21,669 bases of DNA, from NCBI GenBank assembly GCA_003554665.1, contig PWGY01000110.1, forward strand, positions 1 through 21,669, in the 5' to 3' direction. The first letter of the stretch is position 1. The number at the start of each line of letters is the position of its first letter. A program made the translations under genes and the position numbers. Shown in pieces: positions 14,400-21,669 of the stretch. Source of the DNA: Bacteroidales bacterium. GTDB lineage: Bacteria > Bacteroidota > Bacteroidia > Bacteroidales > UBA7960. Below the pieces are notes generated by a model. That model had not been told where the DNA came from. It worked only from the letters and a program-made list of their open reading frames with translations, and did no database searches.

Positions 14400-15914
14400 T
14401 TACTGCTTCATGGTGGTTTTGATGGCAAATGGCAGGTTCCTGATGATATCTGAAGCAACAAGGCCCTCATCTCCGCTGCGTACCCGAGCGAGGTCACCGG
14501 CTCTTCCATGCAGGTAAACAGCCATCAGGCAGCTGTGCAATGTAGAATAATTCTGGGCAAGCCAGCCCAACACAATCCCGGTGAGCACATCCCCGCTTCC
14601 CCCCGTGGCCATTCCAGGGTTGCCTGTTGAGTTGAAAAAGCACCTGCCATCAGGTGAAGCAACCACAGTATGAGCCCCTTTCAGGATAATGTGAACCTGA
14701 AAACGATGGGCGAGTTCAATGGCCTTTTCAAGCCTGTCATGGTCGTCTGTGGTTTTTCCGGCCAGGCGGTCGAATTCCCCGGGGTGGGGAGTGAACACAG
14801 AGCCTTTGGGAAGAAACCCACACCATGTAAGATTGTCTGCCAGGATATTAAGCGCATCGGCATCCAACACCATAGGAACTGTGGTGTTTTGAATGAGTAC
14901 CTTAAGGGCGCGTGCCGTCTGCTCATGGGTGCCGATGCCAGGCCCGACACCCACAGCATTAAAACCTTCGATGTTTCCCACCCCGGAAATAATATGGGGG
15001 TGTTCATCCGGAACACACATGGCCTCAGGCACACCTGATTGCAATACTTCATAAGCACACCCGGGAATTTGCACAGTAAGCAAACCAGCCCCGCTTCGCG
15101 TGGCCGCACCTGCAGCCAGAAGAGCTGCCCCGGCCTTGCCATAACTTCCTGCCATCAGATAGGCATGCCCGAAATGCCCTTTATGCGCAAACTTACGGCG
15201 GGGGCGATACAGTGACCTGATATCAGAGGCCTGTAAATAATGGTATTTTGTTTCAGCGTTTTTGATGGCATCAGGATGGAGTCCGATGTCAATCAAATAC
15301 CATGACCCCAGATATTTTTCATTGGATGAAAACATAAAAGCCAGTTTCGGGAGCTGGAAACTCAGGGTATAATCAGCCTGAATAATCTTTTTGGGGTCAT
15401 TGCTCCTGTTATCCTCACAAAACAGGCCTGTCGGAAAATCTATGGCCACTACTACAGCTCCGGAACCATTAATATGCTGAACTGCTTTGGCCAGCATTCC
15501 TTCCAGCGGCCGGGTCAGGCCGCTCCCAAGAATAGCATCCACCACTAAATCTTCAGCTGATAAAGCAGGAAAGTTGTCTTTTTCATGAATTTCCGTTAGC
15601 CTGACATTAACCATTCCCTCCAGCCTTTTTTCATTGACTGCAAAATCTTCAGAAGGTTGATCTGAGTGCATGAGCTTAAAAATGCTCACCTGGTGGCCAG
15701 CCCCTGCAAGCAACCTGCCGATAACAAGCCCGTCGCCCCCGTTATTTCCCATTCCGCAGAAGATCTTTACCTTTTGCTGTTTTTTCATATGACGCCGGAT
15801 CCAGTCGTAACATTTTCTGGCTGCCCTTTCCATCAGGTCAAGGGACGAAACCGGCTCATTGCGGATGGTAGAGGCATCCAGTTCTCTGATTTGTGCAGCG
15901 TTGAGTATCTTCAT
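14400..15914 (-). CDS. nnrDE: Bifunctional NAD(P)H-hydrate epimerase / ADP-dependent NAD(P)H-hydrate dehydratase
   Basis: This 504-residue cytosolic repair enzyme restores NADH and NADPH damaged by hydration. The N-terminal YjeF_N domain (about 1-215) epimerises the hydrate. It carries GMGNNGGDG (54-62) and VVDAILGSG (124-132, with the catalytic-type Asp127). The C-terminal ribokinase-like domain (about 225-504) dehydrates the S form. It carries KGHFGHAYLMAGS (245-257), GVGPGIG (322-328), HPGEF (377-381), and NPGMATGGSGDVLTG (432-446) with the conserved Asp442. Length and two-domain order match E. coli YjeF/Nnr. The ATG at 15914 is preceded by the promoter at 15971-16001. The E1 gene follows on the same strand, probably in the same transcript. 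No key residue appears lost. Confidence 0.95.
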   Translation of the reverse strand: MKILNAAQIRELDASTIRNEPVSSLDLMERAARKCYDWIRRHMKKQQKVKIFCGMGNNGGDGLVIGRLLAGAGHQVSIFKLMHSDQPSEDFAVNEKRLEGMVNVRLTEIHEKDNFPALSAEDLVVDAILGSGLTRPLEGMLAKAVQHINGSGAVVVAIDFPTGLFCEDNRSNDPKKIIQADYTLSFQLPKLAFMFSSNEKYLGSWYLIDIGLHPDAIKNAETKYHYLQASDIRSLYRPRRKFAHKGHFGHAYLMAGSYGKAGAALLAAGAATRSGAGLLTVQIPGCAYEVLQSGVPEAMCVPDEHPHIISGVGNIEGFNAVGVGPGIGTHEQTARALKVLIQNTTVPMVLDADALNILADNLTWCGFLPKGSVFTPHPGEFDRLAGKTTDDHDRLEKAIELAHRFQVHIILKGAHTVVASPDGRCFFNSTGNPGMATGGSGDVLTGIVLGWLAQNYSTLHSCLMAVYLHGRAGDLARVRSGDEGLVASDIIRNLPFAIKTTMKQ

Positions 15915-15924
15915 GGGATGGATG

Positions 15925-15955
15925 TTTGCTGAAAGAAAGCGAATAAGTATTTTTG
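15925..15955 (+). promoter_or_regulatory. Bacteroidota-type promoter of the WbqC-like gene
   Basis: TTTG (15925-15928), 19 bases, then TATTTTTG (15948-15955): a full match to the phylum consensus with ideal spacing. The predicted start is near 15962, with a leader of about 39 bases. Confidence 0.7.
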
Positions 15956-15970
15956 ACGATCTCTTACTTA

Positions 15971-16001
15971 CAAAAATAAAGGTATATTACATAAAACACA
16001 A
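15971..16001 (-). promoter_or_regulatory. Bacteroidota-type promoter of nnrDE
   Basis: On the minus strand TTG (16001-15999), 20 bases, then TATTTTTG (15978-15971). The predicted start is near 15964. Its -33 box overlaps the first base of the WbqC-like start codon, and the promoter faces the plus-strand promoter at 15925-15955. Confidence 0.65.
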
Positions 16002-16687
16002 TGGGTACAACAAATCCCGGCCAAAAACAGAAAAACAGGAAGATCCTCCTTCCGGTCGCCTACCTGCCACCACTGGAATATATGGTTTGTCTGATTTCAG
16101 CCGGAGAAGCATTGCTGGAACTGCACGAAACCTATCAGCGGCAAAGCTGGCGGAATCGATGTAGCATTTACACAGCCAACGGACCCCGCAACCTGATCAT
16201 TCCGGTGGAACGTCCTTCAGGAAACCACTCGCGGATCAGTGAGGTTCTGATCTCCGATCACGAGAACTGGAGAAAGAAGCACTGGCGAAGTATCACCAGC
16301 GCCTACCGCAACTCACCTTACTTCATTTACTACCAGGATCTATTGGCCCCGTTTTTTCTCCGGACCACCTCAAATACCGAATTGTTGTGGGAATTTAACC
16401 TGAAGGTTTTACAGTCGGTTACCGATGAACTCTCAATCCCGGCCACTTTCGGCTTTACGGAAAATTACAGGAAATCCCCGGAAGGAATCATTGACCTCCG
16501 GAATCAGCTTACACCCAAAACACACCGCAGGGAGCATCAGATTGTCAGCTACTGGCCGGTCTATCAGCAAACATTTAGCGAAAAACACGGATTTAAACCC
16601 AACCTGAGCATTGCAGACCTCATGTTCAATCTGGGGCCGGGGAGCAATGATTACCTCGCTGAAGCAGCAGCCCATCTGGTCGTTTAA
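16001..16687 (+). CDS. WbqC-like family protein
   Basis: This 228-residue cytosolic protein resembles the WbqC family, seen in polysaccharide gene clusters and widely in Bacteroidota genomes. Visible family-like features are the opening LLPVAYLPPLEYM (about 16-28), HETYQRQSWRNRCSIYTANGPRNLIIPV (about 42-70), a WRKKHWRSITSAYRNSPYF segment, and the terminal FNLGPGSNDYL motif. There is no signal peptide or membrane segment. The biochemical role is not established; a function in sugar or amine transfer has been suggested for the family. It is monocistronic between a divergent nnrDE and a convergent pgpH, and its TAA stop overlaps the pgpH stop codon. The start at 16001 is set by the promoter just upstream and the ACACA leader. 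No polysaccharide genes are nearby. Confidence 0.8.
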   Translation: MGTTNPGQKQKNRKILLPVAYLPPLEYMVCLISAGEALLELHETYQRQSWRNRCSIYTANGPRNLIIPVERPSGNHSRISEVLISDHENWRKKHWRSITSAYRNSPYFIYYQDLLAPFFLRTTSNTELLWEFNLKVLQSVTDELSIPATFGFTENYRKSPEGIIDLRNQLTPKTHRREHQIVSYWPVYQQTFSEKHGFKPNLSIADLMFNLGPGSNDYLAEAAAHLVV

Positions 16688-18759
16688 CCCAATGAGGGAT
16701 AGGCAACCCTCACATGATAAATGTTCAGAAGCATTCGCTTGAATATCCCCTTCACCGTGGTAATATCCCTCAGGGTAATATCTGCACTGTCGAACTGCTT
16801 CTCCTTCACCTGGGTATCAACAATGTTGTCAACAAGTTCGTTTATCTGTTTCTCATCCGGCTTCCCCAGGCTTCTTGAAGCTGCCTCCACAGAGTCGGCC
16901 ATCATCACCACAGCAGTCTCTTTGCTGAAGGGACGGGGACCCGGGTATGTAAAATGGGCTTTATCAATTTCATCATCGGGGCGCTCTTTCATTTCCATGG
17001 TATAAAAATACCTTGCAGTGGTTGTACCGTGATGGGTTCTGATAAAATCAATGACATATTCCGGAAGGTTGTTTTTGCGGGCCATCTCAATCCCGTCAAT
17101 TACATGATCAATAATAACCCTTGCACTCTCCCGGTAGGTGATTTCATCATGGGGGTTGTATCCGGAAGTTTGGTTTTCGGTAAAGTATAAAGGGTTTTTC
17201 ATTTTCCCGATATCATGATACAGGGCTCCGGTTCTGGTCAGCAGGCTATGCCCCCCGATTGCAATGATGGCCTCTTCTGAAAGGTTAGCTACCTGTAATG
17301 AATGCTGAAAAGTACCCGGAGCCTGCATCCCCAGATTGCGTAAAAGAAGATTGTTCGTGTCGGCCAGTTCCAGCAGCGAAAAGTCAGTGGGCATACCAAA
17401 TAGCCGCTCAAATAAAAATATCAGCGGATAGGCAAAAAGGGTCAGGAAAGCGCCACCAGCAAAATAGACAAAATCCTGCCAGGCAAGGTTTTCAAATGAC
17501 CCGGTATGGGCCAGTGATAAACCAAAATAAACCGCAGAATAGGTAAAAAAGATCAGTATAACAGTCACAAAAAGCTGAGATCGGCGCCTGAGGCTCGCCA
17601 TACTGAGTATGGCAATGATACCGGCCAGAAACTGCAGAAAAACAAACTCAAAGCTTCTTGGAATCAAAAAACCGATCATAATGATGGTGGTGATATGAAC
17701 ATAGAGCGCAAGTCTGTTGTCAAAAAACGCCCGGATAATTACCGGTACCATAACAACCGGAACCAGATAAAGATAGTCCACATTATAACGGATTACCAGG
17801 CTGGTAAGAAACACCATCAGCAGCACTGACAAGAGAATAAGCAAAACGCGCCTGTTATCTATAAATACATCTCTCCTGAAAAAGTAGAGAAACAGAAGCA
17901 ATACGATCATTGAAATACTGACCAGCAGAAACTGACCTGCGTAAAGTACTGCCAGTACAAAGGAATCCCCGACCTGCTCTTTATATTCAGCCCTGAAAGA
18001 TTCAAGAATCTGATATGTTTCGTCTGTAATCAGTTCACCCCTCGATATGATTTTTTCACCCTCCTGCACCATTCCCCTGGTCTGAGAAATTCTTTCCAGC
18101 TCAGCGTTGAGTGCCCGGCTTGTAAGTTCATCGTCATAAAAAACATTATGACTCAGGGAATTTTCCAGTAAGGGTTTAAGCAATTCCGAATCAACCTGCC
18201 CCTCCATTTCTTCAAGCGAACTGATCATATACAGAAAGGCTTCCTGGATGGTATAAAGATCCCCGAGTTGCATTTCAGTGGCAATATTGTTTTCCCGGAG
18301 CCGGATCTTAAAGTCTTCATCCTTGTCCCGAAACTCCTCATCAGGATAAACAATACCATGGTTATACAAATGAGACAGGATTTCCCTCCCTGCCTCCCTG
18401 TTGGCTTCCTTAAATGATTCTCTGGTACCCAGGTATTTTTCTTCCCAGGCTTCTTCCAAAGATTGCTCAAACTCTTCTTTCATGGATGCCCTTACAGGCG
18501 GACGCCGGGAGAAAAAAGGCCGGAAATCCTCCTTGACTTCCTCTTGCTCGCGTTCAATTTCACCCGGTGATTTGAGTACGGCAAAATTAAACGGGGCAAT
18601 GAGATCCTCATAAAGCCATGGGCGTGCCCTCTGATATTCGAAATCAATACCTGGCTGACGGGGAAAGAGCTGAACAAGCAACAGAATACTCACCAAAACC
18701 AGAATGGTCTTGTAAATGTGCGAATAGTTCCGCTGAAACCAATGAAGAATTTTCGTCAT
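16684..18759 (-). CDS. pgpH: PgpH-like 7TM-HD protein, predicted cyclic-di-AMP phosphodiesterase
   Basis: This is a 691-residue inner-membrane enzyme. A first membrane helix (about 17-33) is followed by a large extracytoplasmic 7TMR-HDED domain (about 38-265, very acidic and Arg-rich), seven membrane spans (about 268-455) and a cytosolic HD domain (about 470-685). Metal ligands are visible: His486 in FQHSLQV, HDIGK (515-519), His551 in IIDHVIDG, HH 576-577 in THHGTT, and Asp622 in MMADSVEAASRS. Listeria PgpH has this architecture and hydrolyses c-di-AMP. The extracellular domain may sense a ligand that sets activity. Its stop overlaps that of the convergent WbqC-like gene. A leader with overlapping inverted repeats precedes it. 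The activity is inferred from the family; the architecture is clear. Confidence 0.92.
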   Translation of the reverse strand: MTKILHWFQRNYSHIYKTILVLVSILLLVQLFPRQPGIDFEYQRARPWLYEDLIAPFNFAVLKSPGEIEREQEEVKEDFRPFFSRRPPVRASMKEEFEQSLEEAWEEKYLGTRESFKEANREAGREILSHLYNHGIVYPDEEFRDKDEDFKIRLRENNIATEMQLGDLYTIQEAFLYMISSLEEMEGQVDSELLKPLLENSLSHNVFYDDELTSRALNAELERISQTRGMVQEGEKIISRGELITDETYQILESFRAEYKEQVGDSFVLAVLYAGQFLLVSISMIVLLLFLYFFRRDVFIDNRRVLLILLSVLLMVFLTSLVIRYNVDYLYLVPVVMVPVIIRAFFDNRLALYVHITTIIMIGFLIPRSFEFVFLQFLAGIIAILSMASLRRRSQLFVTVILIFFTYSAVYFGLSLAHTGSFENLAWQDFVYFAGGAFLTLFAYPLIFLFERLFGMPTDFSLLELADTNNLLLRNLGMQAPGTFQHSLQVANLSEEAIIAIGGHSLLTRTGALYHDIGKMKNPLYFTENQTSGYNPHDEITYRESARVIIDHVIDGIEMARKNNLPEYVIDFIRTHHGTTTARYFYTMEMKERPDDEIDKAHFTYPGPRPFSKETAVVMMADSVEAASRSLGKPDEKQINELVDNIVDTQVKEKQFDSADITLRDITTVKGIFKRMLLNIYHVRVAYPSLG

Positions 18760-18782
18760 CCGTCTTTTGTTAAGTTTAAATC

Positions 18783-18803
18783 AAAGCGGTAAAACGCTTT
18801 ACC
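18783..18803 (-). promoter_or_regulatory. Two interlocked inverted repeats in the pgpH leader
   Basis: AAAGCG (18783-18788) pairs with CGCTTT (18795-18800), and GGTAAA (18788-18793) pairs with TTTACC (18798-18803). The two hairpins exclude each other. They sit 24-44 bases before the pgpH ATG and downstream of the predicted promoter, so they could be mRNA alternatives or an operator. Confidence 0.4.
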
Positions 18804-18815
18804 ACCCCATTGCAA

Positions 18816-18847
18816 CAAGCATATACTGAACACCGGCAGAAGGCAAA
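18816..18847 (-). promoter_or_regulatory. Candidate pgpH promoter
   Basis: On the minus strand TTTG (18847-18844), 20 bases, then TATGCTTG (18823-18816), one mismatch from TAnnTTTG. The predicted start is near 18809, about 50 bases before the ATG. The rest of the 233-base gap up to 18992 is AT-rich, and I see no gene and no clear plus-strand promoter in it. Confidence 0.45.
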
Positions 18848-18992
18848 TGGTTTACAGCTTTCTGCACCAAATAACGAATTTAGCAAATTTATACGAAGGA
18901 AACTGTTATTTGGTTCAAGGTAATGATCCATACAGAAGGAATGCATTCAAAAAAAATACCTATTTTTATTTTTTAAAATAATAATCCTGAAG

Positions 18993-19778
18993 ATGACTAC
19001 TGGTATATGCCTTATTGCCTGCATTCCTTTACGCGCTGAGCCTGACCATAAAAGTGAAATGGTCAGCCAGCTCTTGTTCGGAGAAAGCTATGATGTAAAA
19101 GAAACACAACGCGGCTGGCTACATATTGAAATGCATTATGACCATTACAGGGGCTGGATCCCAGCTAATCAGGCCCATATCTTTGAAGCTGCGCCCCGGG
19201 ATATGTCCGGCACAGTACCCCCTTTTGTTATAAGCGACAACCTGGCAACTATGACAGACGTTGCTACCGGCAATGAATTCCCTGTCAGCGCAGGCAGCAC
19301 ATTCATCCCGGGTAAAGGTGGTGAAATGGCTGTCAGCGGGCACCGTTTCCTGTTCAGCGGAAACCTGGCCACCAACAATAAGCAAAATGTTTCTGAAGAT
19401 ATCTGTACGTATGCAGGCATCTTTCTCCACACCCCTTATTTGTGGGGCGGCCGCTCCGCTTTTGGAATTGATTGCTCCGGCTTTACCCAGGTCGTTTATA
19501 AGCTTGCCGGGATCCGGCTTCCCCGCGACTCACATGAACAAGCCAGGAAAGGTGAAAGCATTCATCTGATTCATGAAACAAAAGCAGGTGATTTGCTGTT
19601 TTTTGATAACGAGGAAGGAGAAATCAACCATGTGGGTATCTTGCTCAACGATGGGCACGTTATCCATGCGCACGGAAAGGTTCGGATCGACAGGGTGGAT
19701 CATCACGGTATTTTTGACGGAAGTCAGAAAGCCTACACCCATAAACTGCGCCTGATTAAACGAATCTGCGGTGAATGA
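18993..19778 (+). CDS. NlpC/P60 (C40) peptidase with N-terminal SH3-like domain
   Basis: This 261-residue protein is probably a gamma-D-glutamyl-L-diamino-acid peptidase acting on peptidoglycan peptides. The N-terminal SH3b-like region (about 1-65) has [20 protein letters not shown] and [20 protein letters not shown] second less clear beta region spans about 78-125. The catalytic domain has [16 protein letters not shown] with Cys161, INHVGILL with His213 and VIHAHGKV with His225, the expected Cys-His-His set. No signal peptide or lipobox is present: [17 protein letters not shown] starts directly in the SH3 domain. This fits the YkfC-like group that works in the cytoplasm on recycled muropeptides. 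It lies 73 bases upstream of thrS, which has its own promoter. Confidence 0.9.
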   Translation: MTTGICLIACIPLRAEPDHKSEMVSQLLFGESYDVKETQRGWLHIEMHYDHYRGWIPANQAHIFEAAPRDMSGTVPPFVISDNLATMTDVATGNEFPVSAGSTFIPGKGGEMAVSGHRFLFSGNLATNNKQNVSEDICTYAGIFLHTPYLWGGRSAFGIDCSGFTQVVYKLAGIRLPRDSHEQARKGESIHLIHETKAGDLLFFDNEEGEINHVGILLNDGHVIHAHGKVRIDRVDHHGIFDGSQKAYTHKLRLIKRICGE

Positions 19779-19809
19779 GGCGAACCCTCTGTTAAAACAA
19801 TATTTTCCT

Positions 19810-19817
19810 TACCTTTG
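19810..19817 (+). promoter_or_regulatory. Promoter -7 box of thrS
   Basis: TACCTTTG matches TAnnTTTG exactly, 35 bases before the thrS ATG; the -33 region has only TCTG at 18 bases. The leader after a start near 19824 is about 28 bases, too short for a T-box or similar element. Confidence 0.55.
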
Positions 19818-19851
19818 CAGGCTGAAAAACAATACAGAAAAGCGGTTTGGG

Positions 19852-21669
19852 ATGATAAAAATAACTTTACCCGATCAAAGCATAAAAGAGTTTAGTTCGG
19901 GCATTACAGGATTGGAAATTGCCAAAAGTATTTCGGAAGGACTGGCCCGTAACGTTTTGGCCATTTCAGTAAATGGTGAAACCCGGGATTTGCACAGGCC
20001 CATCCATGAAGATGCGCGTATTAAACTGCATACTTTTGACGACCCCGAAGGAAAGGCCACCATGTGGCATTCTTCCGCCCACCTGATGGCAGCAGCCATT
20101 GAAGAATTGTATCCCGGCACCAAATTCGGTATTGGTCCTGATATTGACCAGGGTTTTTATTATGACATTGACCTTGGAGAACAGTCCATATCCAGCAATG
20201 ATTTTGAAAAAATTGAAAATAAAATGCTGGAGATCGCCCGCCGGAAAGAACCTTTTGTAAGGAAGGAGATCCCAAAAAAGGAGGCCCTGGATTATTATTC
20301 TGAAAAAGGCGATGAATATAAGGTTGACCTGATCAATGACCTGGAAGACGGTACCATCAGTTTTTATACATCCGGCAACTTTACCGACCTTTGCCGCGGC
20401 CCACATCTCCCCGACACAAGCCCGGTTAAGGCAGTCAAATTGCTGAACACAGCAGGAGCTTACTGGCGTGGCGATGAGAGCCGGAAACAATTAACCAGGA
20501 TATACGGCATTAGCTTCCCGAAACAAAAGATGCTGAAAGAATACCTGGCCATGCTTGAGGAGGCGAAAAAAAGGGATCACCGTAAAATTGGCCGTGAAAT
20601 GGAGTTATTTTCCTTTTCCGCAAAAGTTGGCCAGGGACTCCCTTTATGGCTGCCAAAAGGAGCTGAACTCAGGGAAAACCTGGAGAAGTTTCTCAAGCAG
20701 GTGCAACGGCAGGCAGGTTACAAACCGGTTATCTCTCCGCACATCGGGCATAAAAACCTTTACACCACAAGCGGGCACTATGAAAAATACGGCGAAGACT
20801 CATTCCGCCCGATTACCACACCTTCCGAAGGAGAAGAGTTTTTTTTAAAACCCATGAACTGCCCACACCACTGTGAGATCTACAAAAACAAGCAGTATTC
20901 CTACAAGGATCTGCCGGTAAGGCTGGCAGAATTTGGCACAGTTTACCGGTATGAACAGAGTGGTGAGTTACACGGGTTAACCCGTGTCAGGGGGTTTACC
21001 CAGGATGATGCCCATATTTTCTGCCGGCCTGACCAGGTCAAGGAGGAATTTATTGCGGTTATTGACATTGTGCTTCACATATTTAAAGCATTGGATTTCA
21101 GCGATTACAGCGCCCAGATATCTTTGAGGAACCCCGACAACAAGGAGAAATATATCGGTTCAGACGAAAACTGGGAAAGAGCGGAGAAAGCAATCATTGA
21201 GGCCACAGAGGAGAAAGGACTTAAAGGAGACATTGTTACAGGAGAGGCCGCATTTTACGGACCCAAACTGGACTTCATGGTACGTGATGCCCTGGGCCGG
21301 AAGTGGCAGTTGGGAACCATCCAGGTAGATTATAACCTGCCGGAGCGTTTCGAGCTTGAATACACCGGTGCAGACAACCTGAAACACCGTCCTGTCATGA
21401 TCCATCGTGCCCCTTTCGGTTCCATGGAAAGGTTTGTCGCAGTAATGATAGAACATTGTGGCGGGAACTTCCCGCTGTGGCTGACTCCCGACCAGGCTAT
21501 CATATTGCCAATCAGCGAGAAATACGAAAAATATGCCAAAAAAGTTTTAAATTTGCTGAATAATCACGAAATTCGCACGCTGATTGACGAGCGCAGTGAA
21601 AAAACGGGAAAGAAAATACGCGATGCAGAAACGCGCAAAATCCCATTCATGCTGATAGTCGGAGAGAAA
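19852..21669 (+). CDS. thrS: Threonyl-tRNA synthetase, cut at the 3' end by the window edge
   Basis: The frame is open from the ATG at 19852 to the last base, 606 codons. About 40 residues of a normal-length bacterial enzyme (about 640-650) are missing. It charges tRNA-Thr in the cytoplasm. Residues 1-61 are the TGS domain. The editing domain carries HSSAH (His73, His77) and CRGPH (Cys181, His185), which clear mischarged Ser. The class II core has motif-2-type [14 protein letters not shown], and the zinc ligands Cys337, His388 and His518 are all present at the spacing seen in the E. coli enzyme. The start of the anticodon-binding domain (about 530 onward, PDQAIILPI) is in the window. All key residues are intact. 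In many genomes infC and ribosomal genes follow; they would lie past the edge. Confidence 0.97.
   Translation, partial: MIKITLPDQSIKEFSSGITGLEIAKSISEGLARNVLAISVNGETRDLHRPIHEDARIKLHTFDDPEGKATMWHSSAHLMAAAIEELYPGTKFGIGPDIDQGFYYDIDLGEQSISSNDFEKIENKMLEIARRKEPFVRKEIPKKEALDYYSEKGDEYKVDLINDLEDGTISFYTSGNFTDLCRGPHLPDTSPVKAVKLLNTAGAYWRGDESRKQLTRIYGISFPKQKMLKEYLAMLEEAKKRDHRKIGREMELFSFSAKVGQGLPLWLPKGAELRENLEKFLKQVQRQAGYKPVISPHIGHKNLYTTSGHYEKYGEDSFRPITTPSEGEEFFLKPMNCPHHCEIYKNKQYSYKDLPVRLAEFGTVYRYEQSGELHGLTRVRGFTQDDAHIFCRPDQVKEEFIAVIDIVLHIFKALDFSDYSAQISLRNPDNKEKYIGSDENWERAEKAIIEATEEKGLKGDIVTGEAAFYGPKLDFMVRDALGRKWQLGTIQVDYNLPERFELEYTGADNLKHRPVMIHRAPFGSMERFVAVMIEHCGGNFPLWLTPDQAIILPISEKYEKYAKKVLNLLNNHEIRTLIDERSEKTGKKIRDAETRKIPFMLIVGEK

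Noticed and set aside
1..21669. CRISPR arrays, tRNA or rRNA genes, insertion sequences, phage or toxin-antitoxin genes
   Set aside because: No spaced direct repeats, cloverleaf-like segments, transposase or integrase motifs were seen on either strand.

Overview
The window looks like chromosome of a Bacteroidota (Bacteroidetes) bacterium, probably Bacteroidales or Marinilabiliales. The signs are the phylum-type promoter pattern (TTTG, 19-20 bases, TAnnTTTG) at several gene starts, LxSC-type lipoprotein signals, a fused alpha-beta 2-oxoacid dehydrogenase E1, a bacterial GH3 protein, a WbqC-like protein and a PgpH-type 7TM-HD protein. A multi-gene glycine betaine uptake operon suggests a saline or osmotically variable habitat. 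I see no tRNA, rRNA, CRISPR array, insertion sequence or phage gene. The genes read as intact and chromosomal, cut only at the two window edges.

Region 1 (1-5839, all minus strand). A betaine uptake operon runs right to left: outer-membrane porin, periplasmic binding lipoprotein, ATPase with tandem CBS domains, and the first 11 codons of the permease at the left edge. A well-formed promoter and several inverted repeats precede the porin, and a hairpin separates the porin from the binding protein. Upstream on the same strand lie an S41 peptidase lipoprotein and an unidentified outer-membrane beta-barrel protein.

Region 2 (5924-12240, plus strand). rlmN is followed by a GH3-family adenylating enzyme, two consecutive stand-alone LytTR DNA-binding proteins, an exported protein made of two tandem Cache-like sensor halves with no output domain, and a CAP-domain lipoprotein. 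The first LytTR gene is preceded by a 57-base imperfect palindrome with its promoter inside it. The Cache gene is preceded by a leader that can fold into three hairpins, with competing pairings that reach the ribosome binding site. This stretch is the best candidate in the window for an undescribed sensing system.

Region 3 (12237-18759). nnrDE (repair of hydrated NAD(P)H) and the fused E1 lie on the minus strand, wbqC on the plus strand, and pgpH on the minus strand. Two convergent gene pairs share stop-codon bases on 4-base palindromes (CTAG and TTAA). nnrDE and wbqC start from promoters that face each other.

Region 4 (18993-21669, plus strand). An NlpC/P60 (C40) peptidase without a signal peptide is followed by thrS, which is cut by the right edge. 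A possible physiological link is that CBS domains of some betaine transporters bind c-di-AMP, and PgpH family members degrade c-di-AMP. Both are encoded here, though about 15 kb apart.
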